Part shown: positions 6,483 through 14,283 of the stretch, one piece after another
Layout of the letters: every line of letters begins with the position of its first letter
Numbering within the stretch: the first letter of the stretch is position 1
DNA from: Stappia sp. TSB10P1A
GTDB lineage: Bacteria > Pseudomonadota > Alphaproteobacteria > Rhizobiales > Stappiaceae
Reading direction: 5' to 3'
DNA: 64,000 nt
NCBI RefSeq assembly: GCF_900185725.1
Contig: NZ_FYAU01000029.1
Span: forward strand, 310,001-374,000
Program-made: the position numbers and the translations under genes
The notes under the pieces: model-generated
Told to the model about the DNA's origin: nothing
What the model saw: the letters and a program-made list of their open reading frames with translations, nothing else
Database searches by the model: none

Positions 6483-7514
6483 CTACTTTCGGGAAAAATG
6501 CCTTTCCCGCGGCAACACCTTTTCTCTGAAGAATGAGGAAATCTCGGCGCGCTTGCGATCGAAATGCTCAGCTGCAAGACCCGGCAAGCATGCAAACGCT
6601 TCGTCGTAGTCGTCCATTTCAATCGCCGAATCCCCTTCGAAGGGCTCGATACGCAGGCAACGGTCAGGTCCAAGCAACAACTTCGCCTGGGCGGTCGCGT
6701 TGTCGGTGGTCAGGAACATCGCCGCCTTGATTGCTTCCCGCCACGCGATCAGGCCCCGGAACACGTCGGGTTTGCGCAGGGAGAAGGGCGCATTGCCGGT
6801 CCCGATGCTGAAAATCTCCACTTGGTCGAAACTTATGTCGTAGGCGGTGATGGCATCAACGAGTGCGACCATGACCGGATTGTTGGCCCACACGCCGCCG
6901 TCGATGAAAATCCGGCCGCTTTCGTCATGTTCAAGGCCCTTGAGATACGTCGGCGCTGCCGAGGTTGCCCGGGCCACCTTCCACATCGGGGTCGCGTGAT
7001 CGTTCCTGAAGTCCTTGTGATGATCGGTCTTGAAAACAACGATTTCCGTCTTCGGCATCATGAAGGCCGGAATGACCAACCGGGTCATGGAGTCGCCGAG
7101 AAAATGATCGGTAAACCGGCGCTTCAGGGCCTTTTCCAGTTCTTCGTGGATCAGCTTCGGGCCGTTGAGGGATCGCAGGAACCGGCGGAACCGGCCGATC
7201 CATCCATCCGGCAGCGGCGGAAATATCTTCCGGCCGTCATCGCGGTAGAAGCCGGTGATCTCGGTGGTCGGAATGCCGAGCCCCAGGCCGAGAGCGATGA
7301 TGCCGCCGGTGGATGTTCCGGCGATCATGTCGAAATACTGCGCCAGCGGCGCGCCACCGCAGAAATTCTCTTCACAACGCCGCAGGACTTCGGCGGTGTA
7401 GATCCCCCTGATCCCGCCGCCGTCGAGCGAGAGGATTTTGAACGGCCTGTCCGACGGCCACGCCTGGCGCGCGCGGCGAGTCGGCAGGCTGTTGGCGCGG
7501 CGGTCAGTGAACAT
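6483..7514 (-). CDS. capV: CapV-like patatin phospholipase, CBASS effector
   Basis: A 343-residue patatin-like phospholipase. The oxyanion-hole motif is SLDGGGIRGIYTAEVL (29-44), the nucleophile elbow GTSTG contains Ser68, and the catalytic dyad aspartate is in FIDGGVWANNP (about 200-210). In CBASS, effectors of this type are switched on by the cyclic nucleotide made by the adjacent CD-NTase and hydrolyse membrane phospholipids, killing the infected cell. It is the last gene of the three-gene operon; its ATG overlaps the end of the E2-like gene by 11 bp. A stand-alone patatin is possible in principle, but the context makes the effector role strong. Confidence 0.92.
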   Translation of the reverse strand: MFTDRRANSLPTRRARQAWPSDRPFKILSLDGGGIRGIYTAEVLRRCEENFCGGAPLAQYFDMIAGTSTGGIIALGLGLGIPTTEITGFYRDDGRKIFPPLPDGWIGRFRRFLRSLNGPKLIHEELEKALKRRFTDHFLGDSMTRLVIPAFMMPKTEIVVFKTDHHKDFRNDHATPMWKVARATSAAPTYLKGLEHDESGRIFIDGGVWANNPVMVALVDAITAYDISFDQVEIFSIGTGNAPFSLRKPDVFRGLIAWREAIKAAMFLTTDNATAQAKLLLGPDRCLRIEPFEGDSAIEMDDYDEAFACLPGLAAEHFDRKRAEISSFFREKVLPRERHFSRK

Positions 7515-7998
7515 CGGCCTTCACTTCCCGGATGATCTGCGCGTCAGCGGCGTGCATACGCGCCACGCTTTCGTGGCCGACACCGGGCGCGAGCCATGCG
7601 CCCGTCAGGTGCCACAGCTCGTAATAGGCGAGCCATTCGGCGGTCCAGTGGATAGTCGTCTCCGCGATCAGGCTCGCGGCGGACCACTCTCCGCCCTCGG
7701 GATCAAACAGGCAGAGGCCGGAGCTGGGGGGATCGCTCGTATCGTAGATCAGGTGCGGGATTTCAGCGAAAGTGCCACCCGGCCGCGGCTCCAGTGGCGG
7801 ATCGATAACCATTACATAGGGCAGCGTCATCGCGCCCGGCTTCCAGAAGAGGAACACTTCATACAGCCGGGCTTTGGGCCGCAGCGGGCCCCGCCACACC
7901 AATGTGCCGTCTCCCAGTCTCTTGCCATGGAAGTCCGGCCACTGGCCGGCCATCGCCTTGAGTTGGGCGTCGGGCGAGCGCGCGCCGTCAGTTTTCAT
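7504..7998 (-). CDS. E2-like protein of type II-short CBASS
   Basis: About 164 residues starting at ATG 7998; an upstream extension to 8094 is open but lies inside the CD-NTase gene. The fold is recognised by PHLIYDTSDPPSSGLCLFDP with Cys96 as the likely thioester cysteine, followed by GGEWSAAS, ETTIHWTAEWLAYYELW and TGAWLAPG, the pattern of the stand-alone E2-like proteins of short type II CBASS. No E1 (Cap2 adenylation domain) or JAB protease (Cap3) gene is next to it. In fuller systems E2/E1 proteins conjugate the CD-NTase C-terminus to a target and boost its activity; how the E2-only form works is less clear. It overlaps both neighbours by 11 bp. Confidence 0.85.
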   Translation of the reverse strand: MKTDGARSPDAQLKAMAGQWPDFHGKRLGDGTLVWRGPLRPKARLYEVFLFWKPGAMTLPYVMVIDPPLEPRPGGTFAEIPHLIYDTSDPPSSGLCLFDPEGGEWSAASLIAETTIHWTAEWLAYYELWHLTGAWLAPGVGHESVARMHAADAQIIREVKADVH

Positions 7999-9286
7999 CC
8001 GGGTCGTCCGTCGGAGCGCCAAGGATGAAGGGATGGAAATTGTGCCGCGGCACCTCACGCCAACGCTCCGGCGCGGCAACGACGGCTGGGGCATAGATGC
8101 CGCCGGTGCGTGGCGCGGAAAGTACCGGCGCAGCCCGGTCCCGTCGGTCGTAGCGCTCCATCAGGATGGCGCGCTGTTCCTGGCCGATCCGCTCGCCGAA
8201 CAACTCGTCGATCGTGTTGGCGATATCGGTCAGCGACGCACTCGCCATGAATTTCAGCCGTGCCGCAAGGTGCTCAAGCGCTTCGGCCAGCGCCTTCATG
8301 TCTGCAAGGCCGGGGGCTTTGGGCCGGGGCCAGCGGTCATTGATGTGGTCCGGCGGATAGGAAGGGTTTACTTCGCGTGGGCGGGTGTCGTTCGCAAGAT
8401 GCTGGCGCATGATCTTCGCTGTGCTGTCGGCCAGGGCATAGAGCTGCACGGTGAGGCCGAGCGGGATGTACCCTACACAGCCGGCGCGCTTGGTCAGGTA
8501 GATCGAAGGTGGCCGCGACAGCGGCAAATCATCATAAAGCAGATTGAGGTATCGCTTCAGCAGCTTGAGCGCGACGGCCTCCTGCGCGTCGATCGCACTG
8601 GGGATGACGGGCGGCAACTCGTGCTGCTCGGCCTTGGCGAAGACCAGCCGCTCCTCCTCGTCGAGATAGCGCAGGCGATCTTTGGAAACCGCACCGCGGT
8701 GGCGCCGAAGGGCTTCCGCGAAGAGCTCCTGACCGACGCCGACCTGACTCCGAAACCAGTTGGTGAACCCCCACGGGTTCGACGGCACCCGCAGCGCCGG
8801 GCCAGTGTCGGGCGAATGGAAGATTTCGCCGGCCCTCTCCACGGCGAGGCGTTGCCGCCGGTCGAGGATCGTGACGTCCATGTGCATGAACGGAAACTGG
8901 AGCTGTACGCAGCGGGTGCAGCGCACGATCTTGTTGACGCCCGGAAACCCCTGCAATGACTCTTCCAGAATGTCGAGCGCTCGGCTGTTGTCCCAGTCGG
9001 TGGGCACGTCGATCTCGACGATGGCGTCAACGTCGAAGCGGTCGTCATCCGTCCCGCTGAGGATGGTCGTGCTCGTGGCGATCGAGCCCTGCGCGTAGAT
9101 CAGGCTGACGCCGTCGATCAGGTATGGCGCAAGGGGGCTGCCACGGCGCTCAAGATGAGTCTTGAGGCGGCGGTAGCGGTTTTCGGCGACCTCGCGGTCG
9201 TGCGGGCTGAGTTCGATCAGCGCCGCCACATCGATAAGCACCTCATCGAGGGCGTCAGTCTTATGAAAAGGATCCGGTCCGGACAT
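7988..9286 (-). CDS. CBASS CD-NTase (cGAS/DncV-like nucleotidyltransferase)
   Basis: A 432-residue nucleotidyltransferase. The Pol-beta-like active site is complete: AQGSIATSTTI with Gly67-Ser68, DRFDVDAIVEID with Asp85 and Asp87, and HMDVT with Asp137. An OAS1-type helical domain follows (about 215-330; AQEAVALKLLKRYLNLLYDD) and the C-terminus is a proline- and basic-rich tail ending DPDEN. It should make a cyclic di- or trinucleotide upon phage infection and so activate CapV; the product cannot be deduced from sequence. It is first in the operon, and its start codon sits inside the palindrome GACATGTC. The low-complexity C-terminus fits the tail that E2-like partners act on in type II systems. 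Confidence 0.93.
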   Translation of the reverse strand: MSGPDPFHKTDALDEVLIDVAALIELSPHDREVAENRYRRLKTHLERRGSPLAPYLIDGVSLIYAQGSIATSTTILSGTDDDRFDVDAIVEIDVPTDWDNSRALDILEESLQGFPGVNKIVRCTRCVQLQFPFMHMDVTILDRRQRLAVERAGEIFHSPDTGPALRVPSNPWGFTNWFRSQVGVGQELFAEALRRHRGAVSKDRLRYLDEEERLVFAKAEQHELPPVIPSAIDAQEAVALKLLKRYLNLLYDDLPLSRPPSIYLTKRAGCVGYIPLGLTVQLYALADSTAKIMRQHLANDTRPREVNPSYPPDHINDRWPRPKAPGLADMKALAEALEHLAARLKFMASASLTDIANTIDELFGERIGQEQRAILMERYDRRDRAAPVLSAPRTGGIYAPAVVAAPERWREVPRHNFHPFILGAPTDDPDEN

Positions 9287-9422
9287 GTCTTTAAGTTCCT
9301 TCTGGAGTGGCGAGGGCCGCTGGGATTTAGCTTGCCCATGTCGGGGAAGACATGAGATACATGTCTATAAAAATAGGACATCTATCAATAGGCGTCAAGA
9401 TTATCATGACGGAGAAGACATG
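9282..9422. promoter_or_regulatory. divergent CBASS/capHP control region with GACATG/CATGTC half-sites
   Basis: The intergenic region between the CBASS operon and the XRE-peptidase pair carries six copies of a half-site: GACATGTC at 9282-9289 over the CBASS start codon, CATGTC at 9337-9342, GACATG at 9349-9354, CATGTC at 9360-9365, GACATC at 9377-9382 and GACATG at 9417-9422 over the capH start. The strongest palindrome is AGACATG-agata-CATGTCT (9348-9366). The AT-rich run TATAAAAATAG just after it is a likely promoter element. The layout suggests one repressor controlling both directions. Confidence 0.75.
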
Positions 9423-9773
9423 ACCGATAGTGAAAGCCCCAGCGACATCTTCCGCCAAAGGCTGAAAAATGCCCGTGAATTAAGGGGTTATAGCCAGGAG
9501 CAGCTTGGTGCACGCGCCGACATGCCAGCCAGCTCCATCGCCCATTTCGAGACAGGGCGTAAGCCGTCCTTTGATTCGCTGCGGCGACTCGCCAATGCGC
9601 TGGAGATTACCACGGACTATCTGCTGGGGCGCGTGGACAGCCCGGAACTGGCGCAGGCGGGCGACCCCCTTTTCCGTGACATCGGCAAGCTGACCGGGAG
9701 TGACCGCGAGATCGCCAAGGACTTTCTGGAGATGCTCGCCAAGCGCAACGCGAAGAAGGACAAGGACCCGTGA
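9420..9773 (+). CDS. capH: CapH-like XRE transcriptional repressor
   Basis: A 117-residue protein with an N-terminal HTH (about 10-68; LKNARELRGYSQEQLGARAD, then SSIAHFETGRKPSFDSLRRL) and a charged C-terminal helix suited to dimerisation. Start ATG 9420 has GGAG nine bases upstream. It is divergent from a CBASS operon and coupled by a GTGA overlap to an ImmA/IrrE-type peptidase, which is the arrangement described for CapH-CapP control of CBASS. By that model it represses the operon until the peptidase cleaves it. A phage-type or ICE-type repressor is the alternative. Confidence 0.8.
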   Translation: MTDSESPSDIFRQRLKNARELRGYSQEQLGARADMPASSIAHFETGRKPSFDSLRRLANALEITTDYLLGRVDSPELAQAGDPLFRDIGKLTGSDREIAKDFLEMLAKRNAKKDKDP

Positions 9774-10654
9774 GCCGGATATTCAGCCTGAAACTCGCCC
9801 GGCAGACGGCAGAAGCGTTCCTCCGGGATGAAGGCATTTCGACGCTGCCGGTCGATCCTTTCGCGATCGCGGAGAGCCGTGACATCGTGGTCCAGGGCAA
9901 GCCTGCGGAACATGACGGCGTATCCGGGATGCTGCTGCGGCACGGCAATGATTTCGGCATCGTCTTTGCCACTCACATTCCCGGCCCCGGCTTTCAACGC
10001 TTTAGCGTCAGCCATGAACTCGGCCATTATTTCCTGCCGGGCCATATCGACCAGGTCGTCAAGGACGGTATCCATGTCTCGCGCGCCGGGTTCGTGACCA
10101 ACGACCCCTATGAGCTGGAGGCCGACCATTTCGCGGCCGGGCTACTGATGCCGGAAACGCCCTTTCGCAAGGCGATGGGCCGGTTCGACCCCGGCCTGGA
10201 TGCAATCGACCAGATGGCCGAGTTGTGCGTAACCTCGCGCACGGCGACGGCCATTCGGTTCGCGGAACTGTCCGACGCTGCGGTCGCCGTCATTGTCAGC
10301 ACGGGCGGCATCATCGATTATTGCTTCATGTCGGACGCCATGAAGGCGCTGCCGAAGCTGGACTGGATTCGTAAAGGTACGCCGCTGCCGACGGGCACCG
10401 CGACGGCAACGCTCGCAGCGGACCCCGAACGCGTCGCCGCCGGCGATCGACTGAGCAACGAAACCGATGTGCGGGACTGGCTCGGCGGCACTACACGCGC
10501 GGCCATCTGGGAGGAGTCCATCGGTCTGGGGCGCTACGGAAAGGTTCTGACAGTTCTGTCTTCAAACAGCATCGGTCAGGACGAGGATCCCGAGGACAGC
10601 GAAGATGATGAAGACAGTCTTGTCGAGAGTTGGACGCCTCGTTTCCGGCGATGA
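9770..10654 (+). CDS. capP: CapP-like ImmA/IrrE-family zinc metallopeptidase
   Basis: A 294-residue protein, GTG start overlapping the capH stop. The zinc site is HELGH (82-86) with a third ligand likely Glu117 in YELEADHFAAGLLMP. A second domain (about 165-270) of mixed alpha/beta type follows and the tail is very acidic (EDPEDSEDDED). CapP proteins cleave CapH when single-stranded DNA signals DNA damage, derepressing CBASS, and are held inactive by a cysteine that binds the zinc; Cys153 and Cys185 are the cysteines seen here, and which would do this is not known. The family also includes ICE antirepressors and toxin-system regulators. Confidence 0.8.
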   Translation: MSRIFSLKLARQTAEAFLRDEGISTLPVDPFAIAESRDIVVQGKPAEHDGVSGMLLRHGNDFGIVFATHIPGPGFQRFSVSHELGHYFLPGHIDQVVKDGIHVSRAGFVTNDPYELEADHFAAGLLMPETPFRKAMGRFDPGLDAIDQMAELCVTSRTATAIRFAELSDAAVAVIVSTGGIIDYCFMSDAMKALPKLDWIRKGTPLPTGTATATLAADPERVAAGDRLSNETDVRDWLGGTTRAAIWEESIGLGRYGKVLTVLSSNSIGQDEDPEDSEDDEDSLVESWTPRFRR

Positions 10655-10725
10655 CCAATTAGTTACGCTAGGTACAATCGGCACAGCAGCAATCAAAGTT
10701 CGGAGAATTGGAGGCCGTATTGGTC

Positions 10726-11298
10726 ATGATGTATTGGGACACAGGGGATTCAGTCGTTGATTGTATCCTTCAAAAAATTGAGATTTTGAGTGATTGGAAA
10801 GAAGATTCGGATGCGAGTCAGGTCCAAAGCCTGCTTGTGGCGCTTATCGACATTGAGAGAATGCTTCCGCAAGCCGTATCTCGCCACTTCAAGATTCCGC
10901 ATCTTTTTGTGGGTGATGCCCACTTCACAGGCGGAGATGAATATCGTCGGCGTTTGGTGTCTAACATCACCAATGCCGTTAAAGAGGGCCTGGGGAAAGC
11001 AACCGCTGATCCGCTGCTGCAACGCAATGGTGGGGCTGTTTTTGATGATCGGCCAAGAAGCCGGGGCGAGGAAATTCTCGATGCTATTGATACTTTTGAA
11101 TCTGAGAGAACGATCTCGGCCCTGTTGAAGTTGAAAACGGCCACTAGCCCAACACGCCTTCAGAGTCGGGTGAAGAGTATCGAGATGTTGATGAATAGGA
11201 AGCGTCCTTATGGAAATCAGGATCCGGAAGTAGCGATGCTCGGCGAATTATACCGACTAAGGCAAGAAGCAAAAGAATATCACTCTCAAATGGCGTGA
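10726..11298 (+). CDS. hypothetical protein downstream of capP
   Basis: A 190-residue protein that I do not recognise. It is mostly helical by composition, with an N-terminal segment GDSVVDCILQKIEILSDWKE, a central DAHFTGGDEYRRRLVSNIT and a basic C-terminus; no signal peptide or membrane span. ATG 10726 is preferred (GGAGG 11 bases upstream); a TTG at 10708 is the other option. Base composition is clearly less GC-rich than its neighbours, a sign of recent transfer. It follows capP by 71 bp in the same direction and ends 26 bp before the relaxase end, so it may be an extra defence gene or plain cargo. Confidence 0.65.
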   Translation: MMYWDTGDSVVDCILQKIEILSDWKEDSDASQVQSLLVALIDIERMLPQAVSRHFKIPHLFVGDAHFTGGDEYRRRLVSNITNAVKEGLGKATADPLLQRNGGAVFDDRPRSRGEEILDAIDTFESERTISALLKLKTATSPTRLQSRVKSIEMLMNRKRPYGNQDPEVAMLGELYRLRQEAKEYHSQMA

Positions 11299-11324
11299 TC
11301 CCACGGGTCGTGACCAGGTGCAGG

Positions 11325-12605
11325 CTAGATACCCAACCTTCTGTGCCTGCTTCTTTTCCGCCGTTCGTTCGAGTCGGCAGTGATCGCCTGATCCTGTTCC
11401 TGCACCCTGGTCGTTCGACTGACCTCGCGATGCAGGCGGGCGAGCTCGCGTACATGCTGACGGCGTTCCTCGTCGATCCGCTTCTGGAGGGCAAGGCGTT
11501 CCTGTCGCTGTCGGTCGACAAGGGCCTGCCGCTCGGTGGCATCGCGTAAGGCGCAGGCATCGGCCTCGCGCTCGATCTCGTCCTTGAGCTTGCTGTGTTT
11601 GCCGGTGAACCGGTCCCACAAGCCAAGCAGTCCTTTGCGGAAGCGTGAGGCACGGTGGCGTGCCTCGTCGTCCGCGCGCCGCCGCTGTGCTTCGTCAAAG
11701 GCGCTGCGGTCGCTCCTGTGGCGTTCGACCATCGCCAGCCGCTGCCCCTCCAGATGTGCGGCGGCGCGGACGAAATCTTCCGTGACGCTGCCGATGAAAC
11801 CGGACAGCCTGTCGCGAACAAGGCTGGCGACTTTGCGCCTCGTGTCCTCGACCGAGGGCAGAGTGTCGGGATCGCCGATCCGCTGGCGTACGTCCTTCGT
11901 CTTTAGCCCGATCCACCGGGCAAGGGCATAGACCTCGCCTTGCGTGTCGACAGCGACAAGGCGGCCGCGATCACCCCGTGCGAGGTAGTAGCCGCGCGCT
12001 TCGAGCGCGTGGGAGAGAGCCTTGCCGGAATCCGAGGCCGCCCAGCATTGCTGGAGCGCCGCCTTGATGTCGCGTGGGTCCTTGCCCGCCCGCTGTGCCT
12101 GGAACCACTCCTTCCGGTCGAAGTTGAGCGGATTGCGCAAGGCCGGATCGATCAGGCCCTCCGGCATCTTCCAGCCATGTTCCAGATAGAGCTCGCGAGA
12201 CAGAGCGCCGAGCTTTCTCCGGTCATGCGACATCCGCACTGCCGTCATCGTGTCGGCATCGATGCGCGACCAGACGCAATGAGCATGGCGGCGGCCCTTC
12301 TTCTCGTGAAACACGACCACCCGAGGGTGACCCGAAAGACCGAGCCTCTCCTCGATCCGTTCAATCGCCGCCTCGAACACCGAAACGGGAACGTTCTCCG
12401 TCTCCGGCGGGCTCAGGGACAGTGAATAGAGGTGCTGACGACAGCGTGTGCCCCGGCTGACGGCCTCGGCTTCCCGCAAGGCGCCCGAGACCGTATCGGC
12501 CATGAAGCCCCGGACTTCGTGAACCTCGACATGCTCGTTCTCCGGCTTCATCAGGTGAATGGCGAGATCGCGGGCACCGCCGCGCTGATTGCCGTCGAGG
12601 ATCAT
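11325..12605 (-). CDS. mobA: MobA-type relaxase/mobilization nuclease
   Basis: A 426-residue relaxase (MobA/VirD2, PF03432-like). The metal-binding motif is seen as FHEKKGRRHAHCVWSRID with His100, His107 and His109, and a SMxDRRKLGALSRELYLEHGW segment follows. The C-terminal third (about 290-420) is a long charged coiled coil. It would nick the element at oriT and lead the strand through a conjugation pore supplied by another element, since no T4SS or coupling-protein gene is in the window. Its start overlaps the mobC stop by 4 bp. Confidence 0.88.
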   Translation of the reverse strand: MILDGNQRGGARDLAIHLMKPENEHVEVHEVRGFMADTVSGALREAEAVSRGTRCRQHLYSLSLSPPETENVPVSVFEAAIERIEERLGLSGHPRVVVFHEKKGRRHAHCVWSRIDADTMTAVRMSHDRRKLGALSRELYLEHGWKMPEGLIDPALRNPLNFDRKEWFQAQRAGKDPRDIKAALQQCWAASDSGKALSHALEARGYYLARGDRGRLVAVDTQGEVYALARWIGLKTKDVRQRIGDPDTLPSVEDTRRKVASLVRDRLSGFIGSVTEDFVRAAAHLEGQRLAMVERHRSDRSAFDEAQRRRADDEARHRASRFRKGLLGLWDRFTGKHSKLKDEIEREADACALRDATERQALVDRQRQERLALQKRIDEERRQHVRELARLHREVSRTTRVQEQDQAITADSNERRKRSRHRRLGI

Positions 12606-13018
12606 GGTTCGCCCCTTTCGACAAAGCCGAGCGCCGCCATCAGGTCCCGGCGCATGCGGGCGACCGTGGCGCAGGCCTCCAGCAGGTCCTGTTCCGTCTC
12701 CGGCGTGAGCGGCAGGGTGCCGATATTGGCGGCCCTCGCAAGCTGGTTGAGGTTGTTGGCGATGCGGCTCTTGCCGAGAGCGGCGAGCACACGGGCCAGC
12801 GCCTCCTGGTCTTTCACCGGACTTCTCGGTTTGCGCGCCGACGGCCGGGGCGCTCTGTCGCCGGCCGCCAGCACGAGGTTCCGCAGATAGGCGCCGAGCG
12901 ACAACGTCCCGGCGCGCTGCATCAGCAGGCGCTTCTCGTCTTCGGTTAGCCGGATGGAAAAGGGTGTGGTCTTCGGCCTGGCCCTGTCCGGGCCAGCCAG
13001 AGGCGTCTTCGTGGACAT
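12602..13018 (-). CDS. mobC: MobC-like relaxosome accessory protein
   Basis: A 138-residue DNA-binding protein. An N-terminal ribbon-helix-helix-like segment (PFSIRLTEDEKRLLMQRAGT, about 19-50) is followed by the MobC pattern KSRIANNLNQLARAANIGTL (about 83-102), typical of relaxosome proteins that melt oriT and help the relaxase nick. It precedes mobA with an ATGA overlap. A hairpin starts 3 bp upstream of its start codon. Confidence 0.85.
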   Translation of the reverse strand: MSTKTPLAGPDRARPKTTPFSIRLTEDEKRLLMQRAGTLSLGAYLRNLVLAAGDRAPRPSARKPRSPVKDQEALARVLAALGKSRIANNLNQLARAANIGTLPLTPETEQDLLEACATVARMRRDLMAALGFVERGEP

Positions 13019-13020
13019 GT

Positions 13021-13042
13021 CGGCACCTCGCTCAAGGTGCCG
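13021..13042. promoter_or_regulatory. hairpin next to mobC: oriT or operator candidate
   Basis: Perfect 8-bp inverted repeat CGGCACCT (13021-13028) and AGGTGCCG (13035-13042) with a 6-base loop, immediately upstream of mobC. MobC/relaxase genes usually start beside their oriT, so this may be part of the transfer origin or the site where MobC represses its operon. No nic site can be assigned by eye. Confidence 0.5.
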
Positions 13043-13448
13043 GAGGAGGTGTCGGCGGACCGGACCGCTTTGCCAGCGACGTGTCCTTCAAAAGCGCTTC
13101 CCACTCGGCGAGTTCAGTGAACAATTGGTTTGACGTCTCGCCGAGCACGTCCACCAGTCTTCCCTCTTCCCTGAGCGGGTTTCCGTTTTCCGTCCTCTGC
13201 CGGCGCCATCCCGCCGCGCGTTTGCGGCTGATGCCGGCTTGTCGCCAGGCGCCGCATCGGGCCGTGTTGACATCCCCGCTCCCAGCTTCCCGCCTGTCCG
13301 GCGAGACACTCCGACGGCTCCTTCTCCCGAACGGCAGCAGCGATGCCTGCTGCGTTTGACCGGCAGATCCGTATACTTGGCCCTGGCCGGTCCTGCGCGA
13401 GGCGGGCCGGGTCGGAAAGAGGAAATCGGTCAGGAAAGGGAGAGTTGG
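13043..13448. other. non-coding region upstream of mobC, probable oriT region
   Basis: No secure gene. The minus strand shows two overlapping open frames: GTG 13309 to 13088, and a startless frame that ends at 13039 after a protein-like stretch GETSNQLFTELAEWEALLKD. They might be one frameshifted small gene, but nothing recognisable results. The segment 13140-13360 otherwise is GC-rich without a clear motif. Confidence 0.35.
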
Positions 13449-13772
13449 ATGACAACCAGTACCGACAGATCGTTCCCTGGCGACAAGGCCGGGATGGATC
13501 GCCGCCGGCTGGTGGCGTGCTGTCTTGCCGCCGCGACGGCTGCCTTGGTGCCGGCGGCGGCCTCAGCGTCAACGCGAATCCGTGCCGACGCCCGTCAGAA
13601 ATGCGCGACCTGCGACTTCTGGGGCGGCCGCAGGAGCGTGTCTGCCGATGGCGCCTTCGTCGAGGCGGCTGCGGGGGGCGAGTGCCGCAACCCTCGAAGC
13701 CCCGCCTATCGCAAGACGACCCGTCCCGATCAGGGGGCGCCGGTCTGGGTGCGTTGGAAGCGGCTGGGGTAA
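13449..13772 (+). CDS. small exported CxxC protein (Tat-like signal)
   Basis: A 107-residue protein with ATG at 13449 behind a GGGAGAG ribosome site. It has a twin-arginine-like signal (MDRRRLVACCLAAATAALVP, residues 16-35, cleavage near ASAS) and a short mature domain with ARQKCATCDFWGGRRSV and GGECRNPRSPAY. Three cysteines suggest a metal or redox site. Similar small periplasmic proteins occur in alphaproteobacteria, but I know no function. It is followed after 7 bp by a periplasmic rhodanese-like gene, so the two may work together. Confidence 0.65.
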   Translation: MTTSTDRSFPGDKAGMDRRRLVACCLAAATAALVPAAASASTRIRADARQKCATCDFWGGRRSVSADGAFVEAAAGGECRNPRSPAYRKTTRPDQGAPVWVRWKRLG

Positions 13773-13779
13773 CCGTCCG

Positions 13780-14244
13780 ATGCCGGGCCGATGCAAAACC
13801 GCCATGGCCATCGCGGTCCTGCTGTCGATGCTGGCCGGGCCCGCCGCGCGGGCGGGCGCGGACCCGGCGGACGGGGAGGTGGCGGCCGAAGCGCTGCTTG
13901 CCGAGCCCGCGGCCTATCTGCTCGTCGATATCCGCCAGTCCGGCGAGACGCCGCACGAGGTGCCGGTCGAGGGATTGGCGCAGGAGCGCCTGACATTCCC
14001 GACCGGCGGCAGCGGGCCGATGCACGAAGCCGGGCTGGCCACCTTCTATGCGGGGCTGAAGGACCTGGTGCGGCGGTATCCCGGTCGCCGTCTGGTGCTG
14101 GCCTGCGGCATCGCCGCCCGCTCGCGGGAGGCGCTGCGGCTGGCGCCGGGCTACGGACTGCAGGGGCGCCTGTGGCATCTTGCGGACGGGCTGGAGGGCA
14201 ACGACCGGGGGATCGGCCTGCTCGACGCGGTGCGGCTTCGCTGA
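13780..14244 (+). CDS. periplasmic rhodanese-like protein
   Basis: A 154-residue protein beginning MPGRCKTAMAIAVLLSMLAG, with a signal peptide ending near ARAGA; an ATG at 13804 is an alternative start. The mature part has the rhodanese pattern: LLVDIRQSGE (first strand-loop), a Pro/Gly-rich middle, and RLVLACGIAARSREAL with a cysteine in the active-site loop position. The loop is atypical for thiosulfate sulfurtransferases, so the substrate is open. It is likely co-transcribed with the upstream CxxC protein. Confidence 0.65.
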   Translation: MPGRCKTAMAIAVLLSMLAGPAARAGADPADGEVAAEALLAEPAAYLLVDIRQSGETPHEVPVEGLAQERLTFPTGGSGPMHEAGLATFYAGLKDLVRRYPGRRLVLACGIAARSREALRLAPGYGLQGRLWHLADGLEGNDRGIGLLDAVRLR

Positions 14245-14283
14245 CGGCAGGCCTCGGCACTGTCGCTGTCTTGCCCGCATAAA

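Noticed and set aside
6419-6673. Minus-strand frame overlapping the capV 3' end
   Set aside because: Its last residues look protein-like (KADNEYELVQRFVDRV), but the rest is out of frame inside capV and there is no start signal.
13088-13309. Minus-strand GTG frame upstream of mobC
   Set aside because: Low-complexity Arg/Gly/Ala composition; at best a frameshifted remnant with the overlapping frame that ends at 13039.
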